Shown here: positions 54,396 through 64,000 of the stretch, piece by piece
Layout: each line of letters opens with the position of its first letter
Numbering within the stretch: the stretch's first letter is position 1
Assembly (NCBI GenBank): GCA_030323885.1
Contig: CM059199.1
Span: 77,844,781-77,908,780, forward strand
DNA from: Branchipolynoe longqiensis
Lineage: Eukaryota; Annelida; Polychaeta; Phyllodocida; Polynoidae
Direction: 5' to 3'
Length of the DNA: 64,000 nt
Position numbers and translations under genes: made by a program
The notes under the pieces: model-generated
The model's database searches: none
Seen by the model: the letters and a program-made list of their open reading frames with translations, nothing else
Told to the model about the DNA's origin: nothing

Positions 54396-55210
54396 TGGTG
54401 TGTGAGTTTGTGTGAGTTTGCTTGTGAGTTTGTGTGTGAGCTTGTTTGTGAATTTGTGTGTGAGTTGGTGTGTGAGTTGGTGTGTGAGTTGGTGTGATTA
54501 TGTGGGTGAGTTTGTGTGTGGGTGAGGTGGTGTGTGAGTTGGTGTGCTAGTTTGTGTGTGACTTGGTGTGAGTTTGTGTGTAAGTATGTGTATGAGTTTG
54601 TGTGTTTTTGTGTGTGGGCTTGTGTGTGAGTCTATGTGTGACTTGTGTGAATTTGTGTATGACTTGTTGTGTGAGTTGTTGTGCAAGTTTGTGCATGTGC
54701 TTGTGTGTGACTTTGTGTGTAAGTTTGTGTTATTGTGTGTGTGTTGATGTGTGTGTTGATGTGTGGGTTGGTGTGTGAGTTGATTTGTGAGTTGGTGTGT
54801 GAGTTGGTGTGTGATTTGGTGTGTGGGTTGGTATAGGAGTTAGTGTGTGAGTTGGTGTGCGAGTTGGTGTGTGAGTTGGTGTCAGTTATGGTGTGAGTTG
54901 GTGTGTGAGTTGGTGTCAGTTATGGTGTGAGTTGGTGTCAGTTATGGTGTGAGTTGGTGTGTGAGTTGGTGTCAGTTATGGTATGAGTTAGTGTGTGAGT
55001 TGGTGTGTGGGTTGGCATCAGTTAGGGTGTGAGTTGGTGTGTGAGTTGGTGTCAGTTATGGTGTGAGTTGGTGTGTGAGTTGGTGTCAGTTATGATGTGA
55101 GTTGGTGTGTGAGTTGATGTCAGTTATGGTGTGAGGTGGTGTGTGAGTTGGTGTGAGTTATGGTGAGTTGGTGTGTGGGTTGGCGTCAGTTAGGGTGTGA
55201 GTTGGTCTAT
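54396..55210. repeat. GT-rich repeat, about 12-bp unit
   Basis: Copies of GGTGTGTGAGTT, with a second variant GGTGTCAGTTATGGTGTGAG dominating from about 54880 on. Confidence 0.88.
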
Positions 55211-55860
55211 TAGCTGGTATGTAAGCAGGTATGTTAACTGGTCTGTAAGGTGGTCTGTACATTGGTCTGACACGTGGTCTGCGTGAGGACATACGAGTTG
55301 GTGTGTGAGCAGATAAATGTTAGGAGCAGTACCGGCGTGCAGATGCAGCTTCCAAAACATCTCCGAGCACATCTGAGCAACTCCGAGCAGCTCCAAGCAG
55401 CTCCGAGCACACCCACACACAACGAACAGCGTGACACGACGACTGGCGCTCCGCCCCCGTGATGCAGTGAACTCCAGCGCAACATTTAAGAAAAACGCAA
55501 ACGGTAATCGCGGTGGAACGTGAAAGTGACAAAACTCTTGGATTGCAAGCGTCCGAGAAACGAGCAACAAGAAGCACGTGCACATCACCGCCAGCGCTGT
55601 ACCCGCGCCGCAGTACGCTGATCGACCTGCGCAACCCCCCCCCCCCCCCTCACCCCCGAGAACATGCTTCTCCCACGGCGCCGCCCACGGCCGGCCAATC
55701 TTCTTTATGTCCGTATTTTATTCGGGGTACAATGATTTCATCGCGCATGTAATTTTTCGTCACGCCTCCTCAGTGCGAATCCTGTACAGTGCTCGATTCC
55801 GCGCACAACTCAAAACCGGGATCATCAGGAGGGAGTCGGCCTGACAGCCGCGGCAGGCGG
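55211..55860. other. Unique sequence, partly GC-rich
   Basis: Includes a local GAGCA-CTCC repeat (55363-55412), a C14 run near 55636, and CCGGCCAATC at 55690. No coding sequence supported. Confidence 0.4.
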
Positions 55861-56095
55861 CTCCGCCCCCCCCCCCCCACCACCACCCGCCCTCCCCGAC
55901 CCATCCCCGTCCCGCCCCACCGCTCCTCGCCTATCCCCACCCACCCTGAGCTGCTCCCCGCACCACCCCGCCCCACACCCTCCCGCCCCACCCCGTCCCG
56001 TCCAGGACCCACCCCACCCCGCCCCGCCCTGAGCTGCTGCCGTTGAGCTGCTCCCCGCCCCGCCCCGCCCTGAGCTGCTGCCATTGAGGCAGCAT
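55861..56095. repeat. C-rich low-complexity tract
   Basis: CCCCGCCCCACC-like sequence with TGAGCTGCTGCC(A/G)TTGAG duplicated near 56030 and 56070. Confidence 0.8.
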
Positions 56096-56149
56096 TAAGT
56101 GCAGCTTCATTTAGACTGAGACATCAAAGCGCAGTGAGCAGCAATCTGC

Positions 56150-57720
56150 TCCCAGCGCTCAGACATCAGTCAGTAACTCAGACAACAGTCAATAACTCAG
56201 ACAGCAATGAGTTACTCACATGGCGCCGTCTACGCAGCACTGAGCAACTCAGACAACAGTCTGTAACTCACACAGCACTGAGCAACTCAGAAGACAGTCA
56301 GTAACTCACACAGCACTGAGCAACTCAGACAACAGTCAGTAACTCACACAGCACTGATCAACTCAGACAACAGTCAGTAACTCACACAGCACTGAGCAAC
56401 TCAGACAACAGTCAGTAACTCGCACAGCACTGAGCAACTCAGACAACAGTCAGTAACTCACACATCACTGATCAACTCAGACAACAGTCAGTAACTCATA
56501 CCGCACTTAGCAACTCAGACAACAGTCAGTAACTCACACAGCACTGAGCAACTCAGACAACAGTCAGTAACTCATACAGCACTGATAAACTCAGACAACA
56601 GTATGTAACTCACACAGCACTGAGCAACTCAGACAACAGTCCGTAACTCAGACAGCACTGAGCAACTCAGACAACAGTCAGGAACTCACACAGCACTGAG
56701 CAACTCAGACAACAGTCAGTAAGTCACACAGCACTGATCAACTCAGAGAACAGTCAGTAACTTATACAGCACTTAGCAACTAAGACAACAGTTAGTAACT
56801 CATACAACACTGAGCAACTCAGAAGACAGTCAGTAACTCACACAGCACTGATCAACTCAGACAACAGTCAGTAACTCACACAGCACTGATCAACTCAGAC
56901 AACAGTCAGTAACTCATACAGCACTTAGCAAATAAGACAACAGTTAGTAACTCATACAGCACTGAGCATCTCAGAGAACAGTCAGTAACTCACACAGCAC
57001 TGATCAATGCAGACAACAGTCAGTAACTCACACAGCATTGAGCAACTCAGACAACAGTCAGTAACTCACACAGCACTGATCAACTCAGACAACAGTCAGT
57101 AACTCACACATCACTGATCAACTCAGACAACAGTCAGTAACTCACACAGCACTGATCAACTCAGACAACAGTCAGTAACTCATACAGCACTGAGCAACTC
57201 AGACAACAGTTAGTAACTCACACAGCACTGATCAACTCAGACAAGAGTCAGTAACTCACACAGCACTGATCTACTCAGACAACACTTAGTAACTCACACA
57301 GTACTGAGCAACTCAGACAACAGTCAGTAACTCACACAGCACTGAGTAACTCAGACAACAGTCAGTAACTCACACAGCACTGATCAACTCAGACAACAGT
57401 CAGTAACTCACACAACACTGATAAACTCAGACAAGAGTCAGTAACTCACACATCACTGAGCAACTCAGACAAGAGTCAGTAACTCACACATCACTGAGCA
57501 ACTCAGACAACAGTCAGTCACTCACACAGCACTGAGTAACTCAGACAACAGTCAGTAACTCACACAGAACTGATCAACTCAGACAACAGTTAGTAACTCA
57601 CACAACACTGATCAACTCAGACAACAGTTAGTAACTCATACAGCACTGAACAACTCAGACAACAGTCAATAACTCACACATCACTGAGCAACTCAGATAA
57701 CAGTCAGTAACTCACACTGC
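56150..57720. repeat. 38-bp satellite
   Basis: About 41 copies of CAGTCAGTAACTCACACAGC plus ACTGAGCAACTCAGACAA. The variants ACTGATCAACTC and CTCATACAGC are interspersed. Confidence 0.94.
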
Positions 57721-58069
57721 CCTGAGTAATTCAAACAATTCTGAGTAACTCAGACTGCATTGAATAACTCCCACAATACTAAGTAACTCAGACTGCACTG
57801 AGTAACTCCCGCAAAACTGACTAACTCAGACTGCACTGAGTAACTCCCGCAACACTGAGTAAATCACACAACACTGAGTAACTAACACGTCACCGTGTAA
57901 GTCACGCAGCAATGACCACTGAGTAAGCCTGACAACAGTAATTCATACAGCACTGAACAGGGCACGTCATATTGCGTATTGAATAACTCACACAATGCTA
58001 AATAACGTATACAACACTGAGTAACTCAGATGGAACTGAACAATTCACACAACTCTGCATAATGAGTAA
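57721..58069. repeat. Degenerate transition between two arrays
   Basis: CTGAGTAACTC-like pieces in irregular lengths grade from the 38-bp family into the 28-bp family, which share the ACTGAGTAA core. Confidence 0.65.
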
Positions 58070-59225
58070 GCCTCACTGGTCCCGGATAACTCACACAGTA
58101 CTGAGTAATACATGCAGCACACTGTGCCGAGTAAGACACGCATCACACACTGCACTAAGTAATACATGCAGCACATCGTGCTGAGTAAGACACGCATCAC
58201 ACACTGCACTGAGTAATACATGCAGCACACGCTGCACTGAGTAATGCATGCATCACACACTGCACTGAGTAATGAATGCACCACAAATTGTGCTGAGTAA
58301 TACATGCATCACCCACTGTACTGAGTAAGACATGCATGACCCCCTGCATTGAGTAATAAATGCAGCACCTACTGCACTGAGTAATTAGTGCACCACACAT
58401 TGTGCTGAGTAAGACATGTATCAGCCACTGCACTGAGTAATACATGCAACCCACACTGTACTGAGTAAGACATGCATCACACAATGTGCCGAGTAATACA
58501 TGCAATGCACACTGCACTGAGTAATACATGCATCACACACTGCACTGAGTAATAAATGCAGTACATAATGCACTGAGTAATATATACAACACACTGTTCT
58601 GAGTAATACATGCAGCCACGCTGAACTGAGTAATACATGCAGGACACACTGTACTGAGTAGTACATGCATCACACACTGTGCCGAGTAATACATGCATTG
58701 ATCACTGCACTGAGTAATACATGCATCACACCCTGCACTGAGTAATATATGCAATGCACACATCACTGAGTAATACATGCAGCACACACTGCACTGAGTA
58801 ACACATGCAGCACACACTGCACTGAGTAACACATGCAACACACAGTGCACTCAGTAGTACATTCATCACACACTGCACTGAGTAATACATGCAGCACACA
58901 CTGCACCGAGGAGTACATGCAGCACACACTGCACTGTGTAATATATACAGCACACACTGCACTGAGTAATACATGCATCACATACTGCACCAATTAATAC
59001 ATGCAGCACACAATGCGCTGAGTGATATATACAACACACACTGCGCTGAGTAATACATGCAGCACACACTGCACTGAGTAATACATGCATCACATACTGT
59101 GCTTAGTAATATCTACATCACACACTGCGCTGAGTAATATATACAACACACACTGCACTGAGTAATATATACAGCACAGACTGTGCTGAGTAATACATGC
59201 ATCACACACTGCGCTGAGTAGTTAT
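58070..59225. repeat. 28-bp satellite
   Basis: About 41 copies of CTGCACTGAGTAATACATGC plus ATCACACA, with GCAGCACA, GTGCTGAG and ATATATACA variants. Confidence 0.93.
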
Positions 59226-59274
59226 TTACTCACACAACCATGCCTACTTCATAATGGCCTGCAGAGATCTGTGT

Positions 59275-59575
59275 GTTGGAGTTTTACATCCTGGCAATAT
59301 CGAAGGTCATATCAGGATGGGTAGCGACTTGTGACAGTGCGCACTCATGGTGACTTTATAGTCTCACTAAAAGACGAGGCCGCCAACACCATGACCCCAT
59401 TTCCCGTTCAATCGCATCATCCTATTACTGAGCTAACCAGTCTTTGTCTCATCCTAGTATTGCTGAGCGCCAAGTTAGGCAGCAGCAAGTATCAGTTTTG
59501 TAAGTCATTCATTTGACTCGTACCCCGACCTTCCACACGGGAAGCCTGCGCTCCGACCGATTCGGCCCCCGCGGC
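59275..59575 (-). mobile_element. tRNA-derived SINE, type A
   Basis: The plus strand shows the reverse-complemented tail (GTTTTACATCCTGGCAATAT), AGGTCATATCAGGATGGGTA, the body GACGAGGCCGCCAACACCAT, TAAGTCATTCATTTGACTCG, and a tRNA-like head ending in CGATTCGGCCCC. Confidence 0.78.
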
Positions 59576-59879
59576 TGGCCGGCCTGATTAGGTCATGTGA
59601 CCCTGAGTTGCGCTGTGATTCACACATAACAGAACACTGCGCACACCACCGAGCAACTCACAGACTTCTGAGCAACTTATAAAAGCTCCAAGCACCTTCC
59701 ACCATCCTGACTGACCCACACAGCCCGCTGCGGTTCCTACCTCAGTGAGCAGCTCAGACTGCCAGCTGTAACTCAGAGCACATCGTGACGCTGGGACTTG
59801 TCCAAGTACCGAGAGCAGCTCAACACAACTGGAGCAACAGAGGCAGAGTGAGAGGGAGAAGCCACCTGGGAGAACCGCA
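59576..59879. other. Unique sequence
   Basis: GAGCAACTCA pieces resemble the 38-bp family. A TATAAAAG lies at about 59670 but has no supported gene downstream. Confidence 0.35.
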
Positions 59880-60715
59880 ACGGGAACATGGGAAGTAGGA
59901 CAGAGTGACCACAGAGCAGCACAAAGTAGCACAGAGTAACATAGAACAGCACAAACTAGTACAGACAACATACAGCAGCACAGAGCAGCACATGGCAGAA
60001 CAGAGTATGACAGAGCAACAGAGAGTAGTATCGAGCAAAAGAGAGAGAAGCAAAGAGAGAGAGAAGCAGGAGAGAGAAGCAAAGAGTAGGAGAGAAGCAA
60101 AGGGCAGCACAAAACAACACAGAGTAGGAGAGAGTAGAAAAGAGCAGCACAAAACAGCACAGCGCAGCACATAATAGTACAGAGCGGCAGAGAACAGCAC
60201 TGAGTAGGAGAGAGTAGCGAAGAGCAGCACAAAACATCACAGAGCAGCACAGAATAGTCCAGAGCAGCAGACAACAGCACAGAGCAGAAGAGTAGCAAAG
60301 AGCAGCACAAAACAGCACAGAGCAGCTCAGAATAGTACAGAGCAGCAGACAACAGCACAGAGCAGGAGAGTAGCAAAGAGCAACACACAACAGCACAGAG
60401 CAGCTCAGAATAGTACAGAGCAGCAGACAACAGCACAGAACAGGAGAGTAGCAAATAGCAGCACAAAACAGCACAGAGCAGCACAGAATAGTACAGAGCA
60501 GCACAACACAGCACAGAGTAGGAGAGAGCAGTAAAGAGCAGCACAAAACAGCACAGAGTAGTACCGAGCAGCAGAGAACCGCAGACAACAGCACAGAGTA
60601 GTATCGAGCAGCAGAGAACAGCAGATAACAGCACAGAACAACACAGAACAGCAGAGAACAGCACAGAGCAACACCGAACAGCACAAAATAGGACAGAGCA
60701 GCAGAGAACAGGAAG
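59880..60715. repeat. AGCACAGAGC-type repeat
   Basis: Roughly 10-bp units (AGCACAGAGC, AGCACAAAAC, AGAATAGTAC) grouped in blocks of about 60-100 bp that recur near 60180-60480. A GAGAGAAGCAAAGA run lies at 60040-60100. Leu/Cys-rich minus frames are artefacts. Confidence 0.85.
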
Positions 60716-61880
60716 TCGCCAGTTACCTGCTGGTTAGTGACCGGTTAGTGACCAGTTAGTGACCGGTTAGTGACCAGTTAGTGGCCGCTTAGTGACCGGT
60801 TAGTGACCGGTTAGTGACCAGATAGTGGCCAGTTAGTGGCCTGTTAGTGACCAGTTAGTGGCCGATTAGTGACTGGTTAGTGACCAGTTAATGGCTGGTT
60901 AGTCGCCAGTTAGTGGCTGGTTAGTGACCGGTTAGTGACTGGTTAGTGTCCAGTTAGTGGCCGGTTAGTGACCGGTTAGTGATCAGTGAGTGGCTGGTTA
61001 GAGGCCAGTTAGTGGCCGGTTAGTGACCAGTTAGTGGCTGGTTAGTGGCCAGTTAGTGGCTGGTTAGTGACCAGTTAGTGACTGGTTAGTGGCCAGTTAG
61101 TGGCCGGTTAGTGACTGGTTAGTGATCAGCTAGTGGCTGGTTAGTGGCCAGTTAGTGGCTGGTTAGTGACCAGTTAGTGACTGGTTAGTGGCCAGTTAGT
61201 GGCCGGTTAGTGACCGGTTAGTGATCAGTTAGTGGCTGGTTAGTGGCCAGTTAGTGGCCGGTTCGTGACCAGTTAGTGACTGGTTAGTGGCAGGTTAGTG
61301 ACCAGTTAGTGGCTGGTTAGTGACCGGTTAGTGACCACTTAGTGGCTGGTTAGTGGCCCGTTAGTGGCTCGTTAGTGGCCGGTTTCTGGTTGGTTAGTGG
61401 CCTGTTACTGGCTGGCTAGTGACCGGTCAGTGACCAGTTAGTGGATGGTTAGTGGCCGGTTAGTGGCCAGTTAGTGGCTGGTTAGTGGCTGGTTAGTGAC
61501 CAGTTAGTGGCTGGTTAGTGACCAGTTAGTGGCTGGTTAGTGACCGGTTAGTGACCAGTTAGTGGCTGGTTAGTGGCCGGTTAGTGACCAGTTAGTGGCT
61601 GGTTAGTGGCAGGTTAGTGGCTGGTTAGTGGCTGGTTACTGGTTGGTTAGTGGCCAGCTACTGGCCGGCTAGTGACCGGTTAGTGACCAGTTAGTGGATG
61701 GTTAGTGGCTGGTTACTGGCTGGTTACTGGCTGGTTAGTGGTCAGTTACTGGCCGGCTAGTGACCGGTTAGTGACCAGTTAGTGGCTTGTTAGTGGCCAG
61801 TTAGTGGCCGGTTACTGACCAGTTAGTGGCTGGTTAGTGACGAGTTAGTGACCGGTTAGTGACCGGTTAGTGACCAGTAC
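60716..61880. repeat. 11-bp repeat (GTTAGTGGCCA)n
   Basis: About 105 copies alternating GTTAGTGACCA, GTTAGTGGCTG and GTTAGTGACCG, in places giving a 22-bp dimer. Confidence 0.94.
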
Positions 61881-61920
61881 GGGCCTGTGCCCGGCGATTA
61901 CTTGTCTGGACGCCACATGG

Positions 61921-62010
61921 GCCCTGTGATTCCCGAGGGCGCCACTAGGGGCCCTGTGATTCCCGAGGGCACCACTAGGGGCCCTGTGATTCCCGAGGGT
62001 GCCACCTATC
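61921..62010. repeat. 30-bp repeat, three copies
   Basis: GCCCTGTGATTCCCGAGGGC plus GCCACTAGGG at 61921, 61951 and 61981. The third copy leads into a palindrome. Confidence 0.92.
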
Positions 62011-62023
62011 GATAGGTGACACC
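61998..62023. repeat. 26-bp near-perfect palindrome
   Basis: The central CACCTATCGATAGGTG is a perfect 16-bp palindrome. With GGTG and CACC arms it extends to 26 bp, with one mismatched pair. Confidence 0.85.
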
Positions 62024-62240
62024 TCGCAGACGACAACGAGGCTGCGCGGCGCCCCCTGCGGGCGCCAGAACACCAGCAGGCACTCACTTATTTACGTTCA
62101 ATGTTAATTAGGTTCAGCGTGCCGGGGGAGCCGTACTACTCCGCGTCTACTTGTACGGCGGAGGATGGGAGTCCGGCGCAGGGGGACCAGTGTAGTGTTT
62201 GCCCACTAGGTTAGTGCGGCGCTGTGTTAGATGTGGCGTT
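62024..62240. other. Unique GC-rich sequence
   Basis: No gene recognised. Confidence 0.35.
62049..62057 (-). promoter_or_regulatory. CTCF-like core AGGGGGCGC
   Basis: The minus strand reads CGCCCGCAGGGGGCGCCGC, a close CTCF-like match. Confidence 0.3.
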
Positions 62241-62491
62241 AATTAGGCATGAACAAAAAGGAAAACATGAATATATCGAAACAATTCCTCCAGTGTGTGT
62301 GGTGCGAGGGGGGGGGAGGGCTTCCCACCAATTTAATTACCCCGACAGCTGGGGGGGGGGGGGGCAGCACCAATGCGCCAAGGAGGAATAGATATATGTT
62401 CCCCTTGCATTTATACTCATATAATGCATTATACATCACATATATATATTCATGTTCATATATTCATATATTCATATATATATATATATAA

Positions 62492-62526
<35 letters not shown>

Positions 62527-62579
62527 CTCTATAGTCTATTATGGGAATTTGAACAATGACACTCTCTTCAGTTTGCTCT
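62241..62579. repeat. Low-complexity: G runs, TA repeats and GT repeats
   Basis: G9 and G12 runs near 62311 and 62352, ATATATTCATATATTCATATA at 62440-62510, then (GT)n at 62507-62526. Confidence 0.8.
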
Positions 62580-64000
62580 ATTATATACCATTTATCTAAG
62601 CTTTACTGTATGTTCTAGGCTATACTGCATGTTTTAGGCTCTATTGCATGTTCTAGGCTCTACTGCATGAACTAGGCTATACTGCATGTTCTAGGGTCTA
62701 CTGCATGTTCTAGGGTATACTGCATGTTCTAGGGTCTACTGCATGTTCTAGGCTCTCCTGCATGTTCTAGGCTCTACTGCATGTTCTAGGCTCTACAGCA
62801 TGTTCTAGGCTCTACTGCATGTTCTAGGGTATACTGCATGTTCTAGGCTCTACTGCATGTTATAGGGTATACTGCATGTTCTAGGGTATACTGCATGTTC
62901 TAGGCTCTCCTGCATGTTATAGGCTCTACTGCATGTTCTAGGCTCTACAACGTGTTCTAGGCTATACTGCATGTTCTAGGGTCTAATGCATGTTCTAGGC
63001 TCTACTGCATGGTCTAGGCTCTACTACATGTTCTAGGCTCTACTGCATATACTAGGCTCTACTGCATGTCCTAGGCTCTATTGCATGTTATAGGCTCTAC
63101 TGCATGTTCTAGGCTCTACTGCATGTTCTAGGCTCTACTGCATGTTCTAGGCTCTACTGCATGTTCTAGGCTATATTGCATGTTCTAGGCTCTACTGCAT
63201 GTTCTAGGCTCTACTGCATGTTCTAGGCTCTACTGCATGTTCTAGGCTCTACTGCATGTTCTAGGCTCTATTGCATGTTCTAGGCTCTACTGCATGTTCT
63301 AGGCTATACTGCATGTTCTAGGCTCTACTGCATGTTCTAGGCTCTACTGCATGTACTAGGCACTACTGCATGTTCTAGGCTCTAATGCATGTTCTAGGCT
63401 CGACTGCATGTTCTAGGCTATACTGCATGTACTAGGCTCTACTGCATGTTCTAGGCTCTATTGCATGTTCTAGGCTCTACTGCATGTTCTAGGCTCTACT
63501 GCATGTTCTAGGCTCTACTGCATGTTCTAGGCTCTACTGCATGTTCTAGGCTCTACTGCATGTTCTAGGCTCTACTGCATGTACTAGGCTCTACTGCATG
63601 TTCTAGGCTCTACTGCATGTTCTAGGCTCTACTGCATGTTCTAGGCTCTACTGCATGTTCTAGGCTCTACTGCATGTACTAGGCACTACTGCATGTTCTA
63701 GGCTCTACTGCATGTTCTAGGATCTACTGCATGTTCTAGACTATACTGCATGTTCTAGGCTCTATTGCATGTTCTAGACTCTACTGAAAGTTCTAGGCTA
63801 TACTGCATATTCTAGGCTCTACTGCAAGTTCTAGGCTCTACTGAATGTACTAGGCAATACTGCATGTTCTAGGCTCTACTGCATGTACTAGGCACTACTG
63901 CATGTTCTAGGCTCTACTGCATGTTCTAGGATCTACTGCATGTTCTAGACTATACTGCATGTTCTAGGCTCTATTGCATGTTCTAGACTCTACTGAAAGT
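62580..64000. repeat. 19-bp satellite (GGCTCTACTGCATGTTCTA)n
   Basis: About 74 copies, continuing past the window end. The variant string at 63676-63793 (GTACTAGGCACTACTGC, GGATCTACTGC, GACTATACTGC, ACTGAAAGT) repeats at 63885-64000. The offset is 209 bp, which equals 11 units, so a higher-order repeat is present. Confidence 0.96.

Overview
This is eukaryotic nuclear DNA that is almost entirely repetitive. The best guess is a gastropod (or at least molluscan) genome. The basis is recall: several dispersed repeats look like SINEs and LINEs familiar from molluscan assemblies, including a SINE whose 3' end reads GTCGTTAAATAAAAC and a LINE tail reading GGCGTAAAGCAACC followed by AATC repeats. I see no intact host protein-coding gene, no rRNA and no functional tRNA gene. 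Nearly all long open frames here are artefacts of stop-free tandem repeats.

Layout: more than 20 mutually unrelated tandem arrays (units of 9 to about 190 bp) fill most of the window. Short unique, often GC-rich islands separate them. Mobile elements sit in or between the arrays. Two gaps of exactly 500 N (812-1311 and 41061-41560) mark scaffold joins beside repeats.

Main mobile elements: (1) 12689-17900, a nearly complete tyrosine-recombinase retrotransposon of the Ngaro type. It has split direct repeats A1 - gag - RT/RNase H - YR - B1 A2 - B2, sits between two TA dinucleotide runs, and its frames are broken at several points. (2) 9821-10932, a non-autonomous DNA transposon with terminal inverted repeats, a candidate 5-bp CCAGG duplication, and an interior of one inverted plus three direct copies of one module. 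(3) 24985-26818 and 27075-28266, two minus-strand non-LTR retrotransposon fragments that split a single 40-bp satellite. A 3'-UTR-only copy of the second lies at 11337-11624. (4) 38908-41060, a minus-strand LINE with RT and RNase H, cut off by the second gap. (5) tRNA-headed SINEs of two main types that share a head but differ in tail, plus other SINE-like copies. (6) An unclassified dispersed repeat present twice in opposite orientation (7150-7484 and 35642-35985).

Tandem arrays in order (unit): 1-342 (21 bp), 343-811 (about 190), 1312-1889 (9), 2166-3480 (G-rich), 4062-5215 (65), 5418-6100 (19), 7766-9530 (17), 11630-12040 (about 68), 20900-23885 (65), 24326-29925 (40, interrupted), 31845-32610 (85), 33141-35640 (100), 36595-38905 (68), 41561-41930 (15), 42291-44925 (about 48, noisy), 45045-45670 (about 128), 46800-48818 (27), 49876-54065 (17), 54396-55210 (about 12), 56150-57720 (38), 58070-59225 (28), 59880-60715 (about 10), 60716-61880 (11), 62580-64000 (19, continuing off the window). 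All unit lengths and copy numbers were counted by eye.
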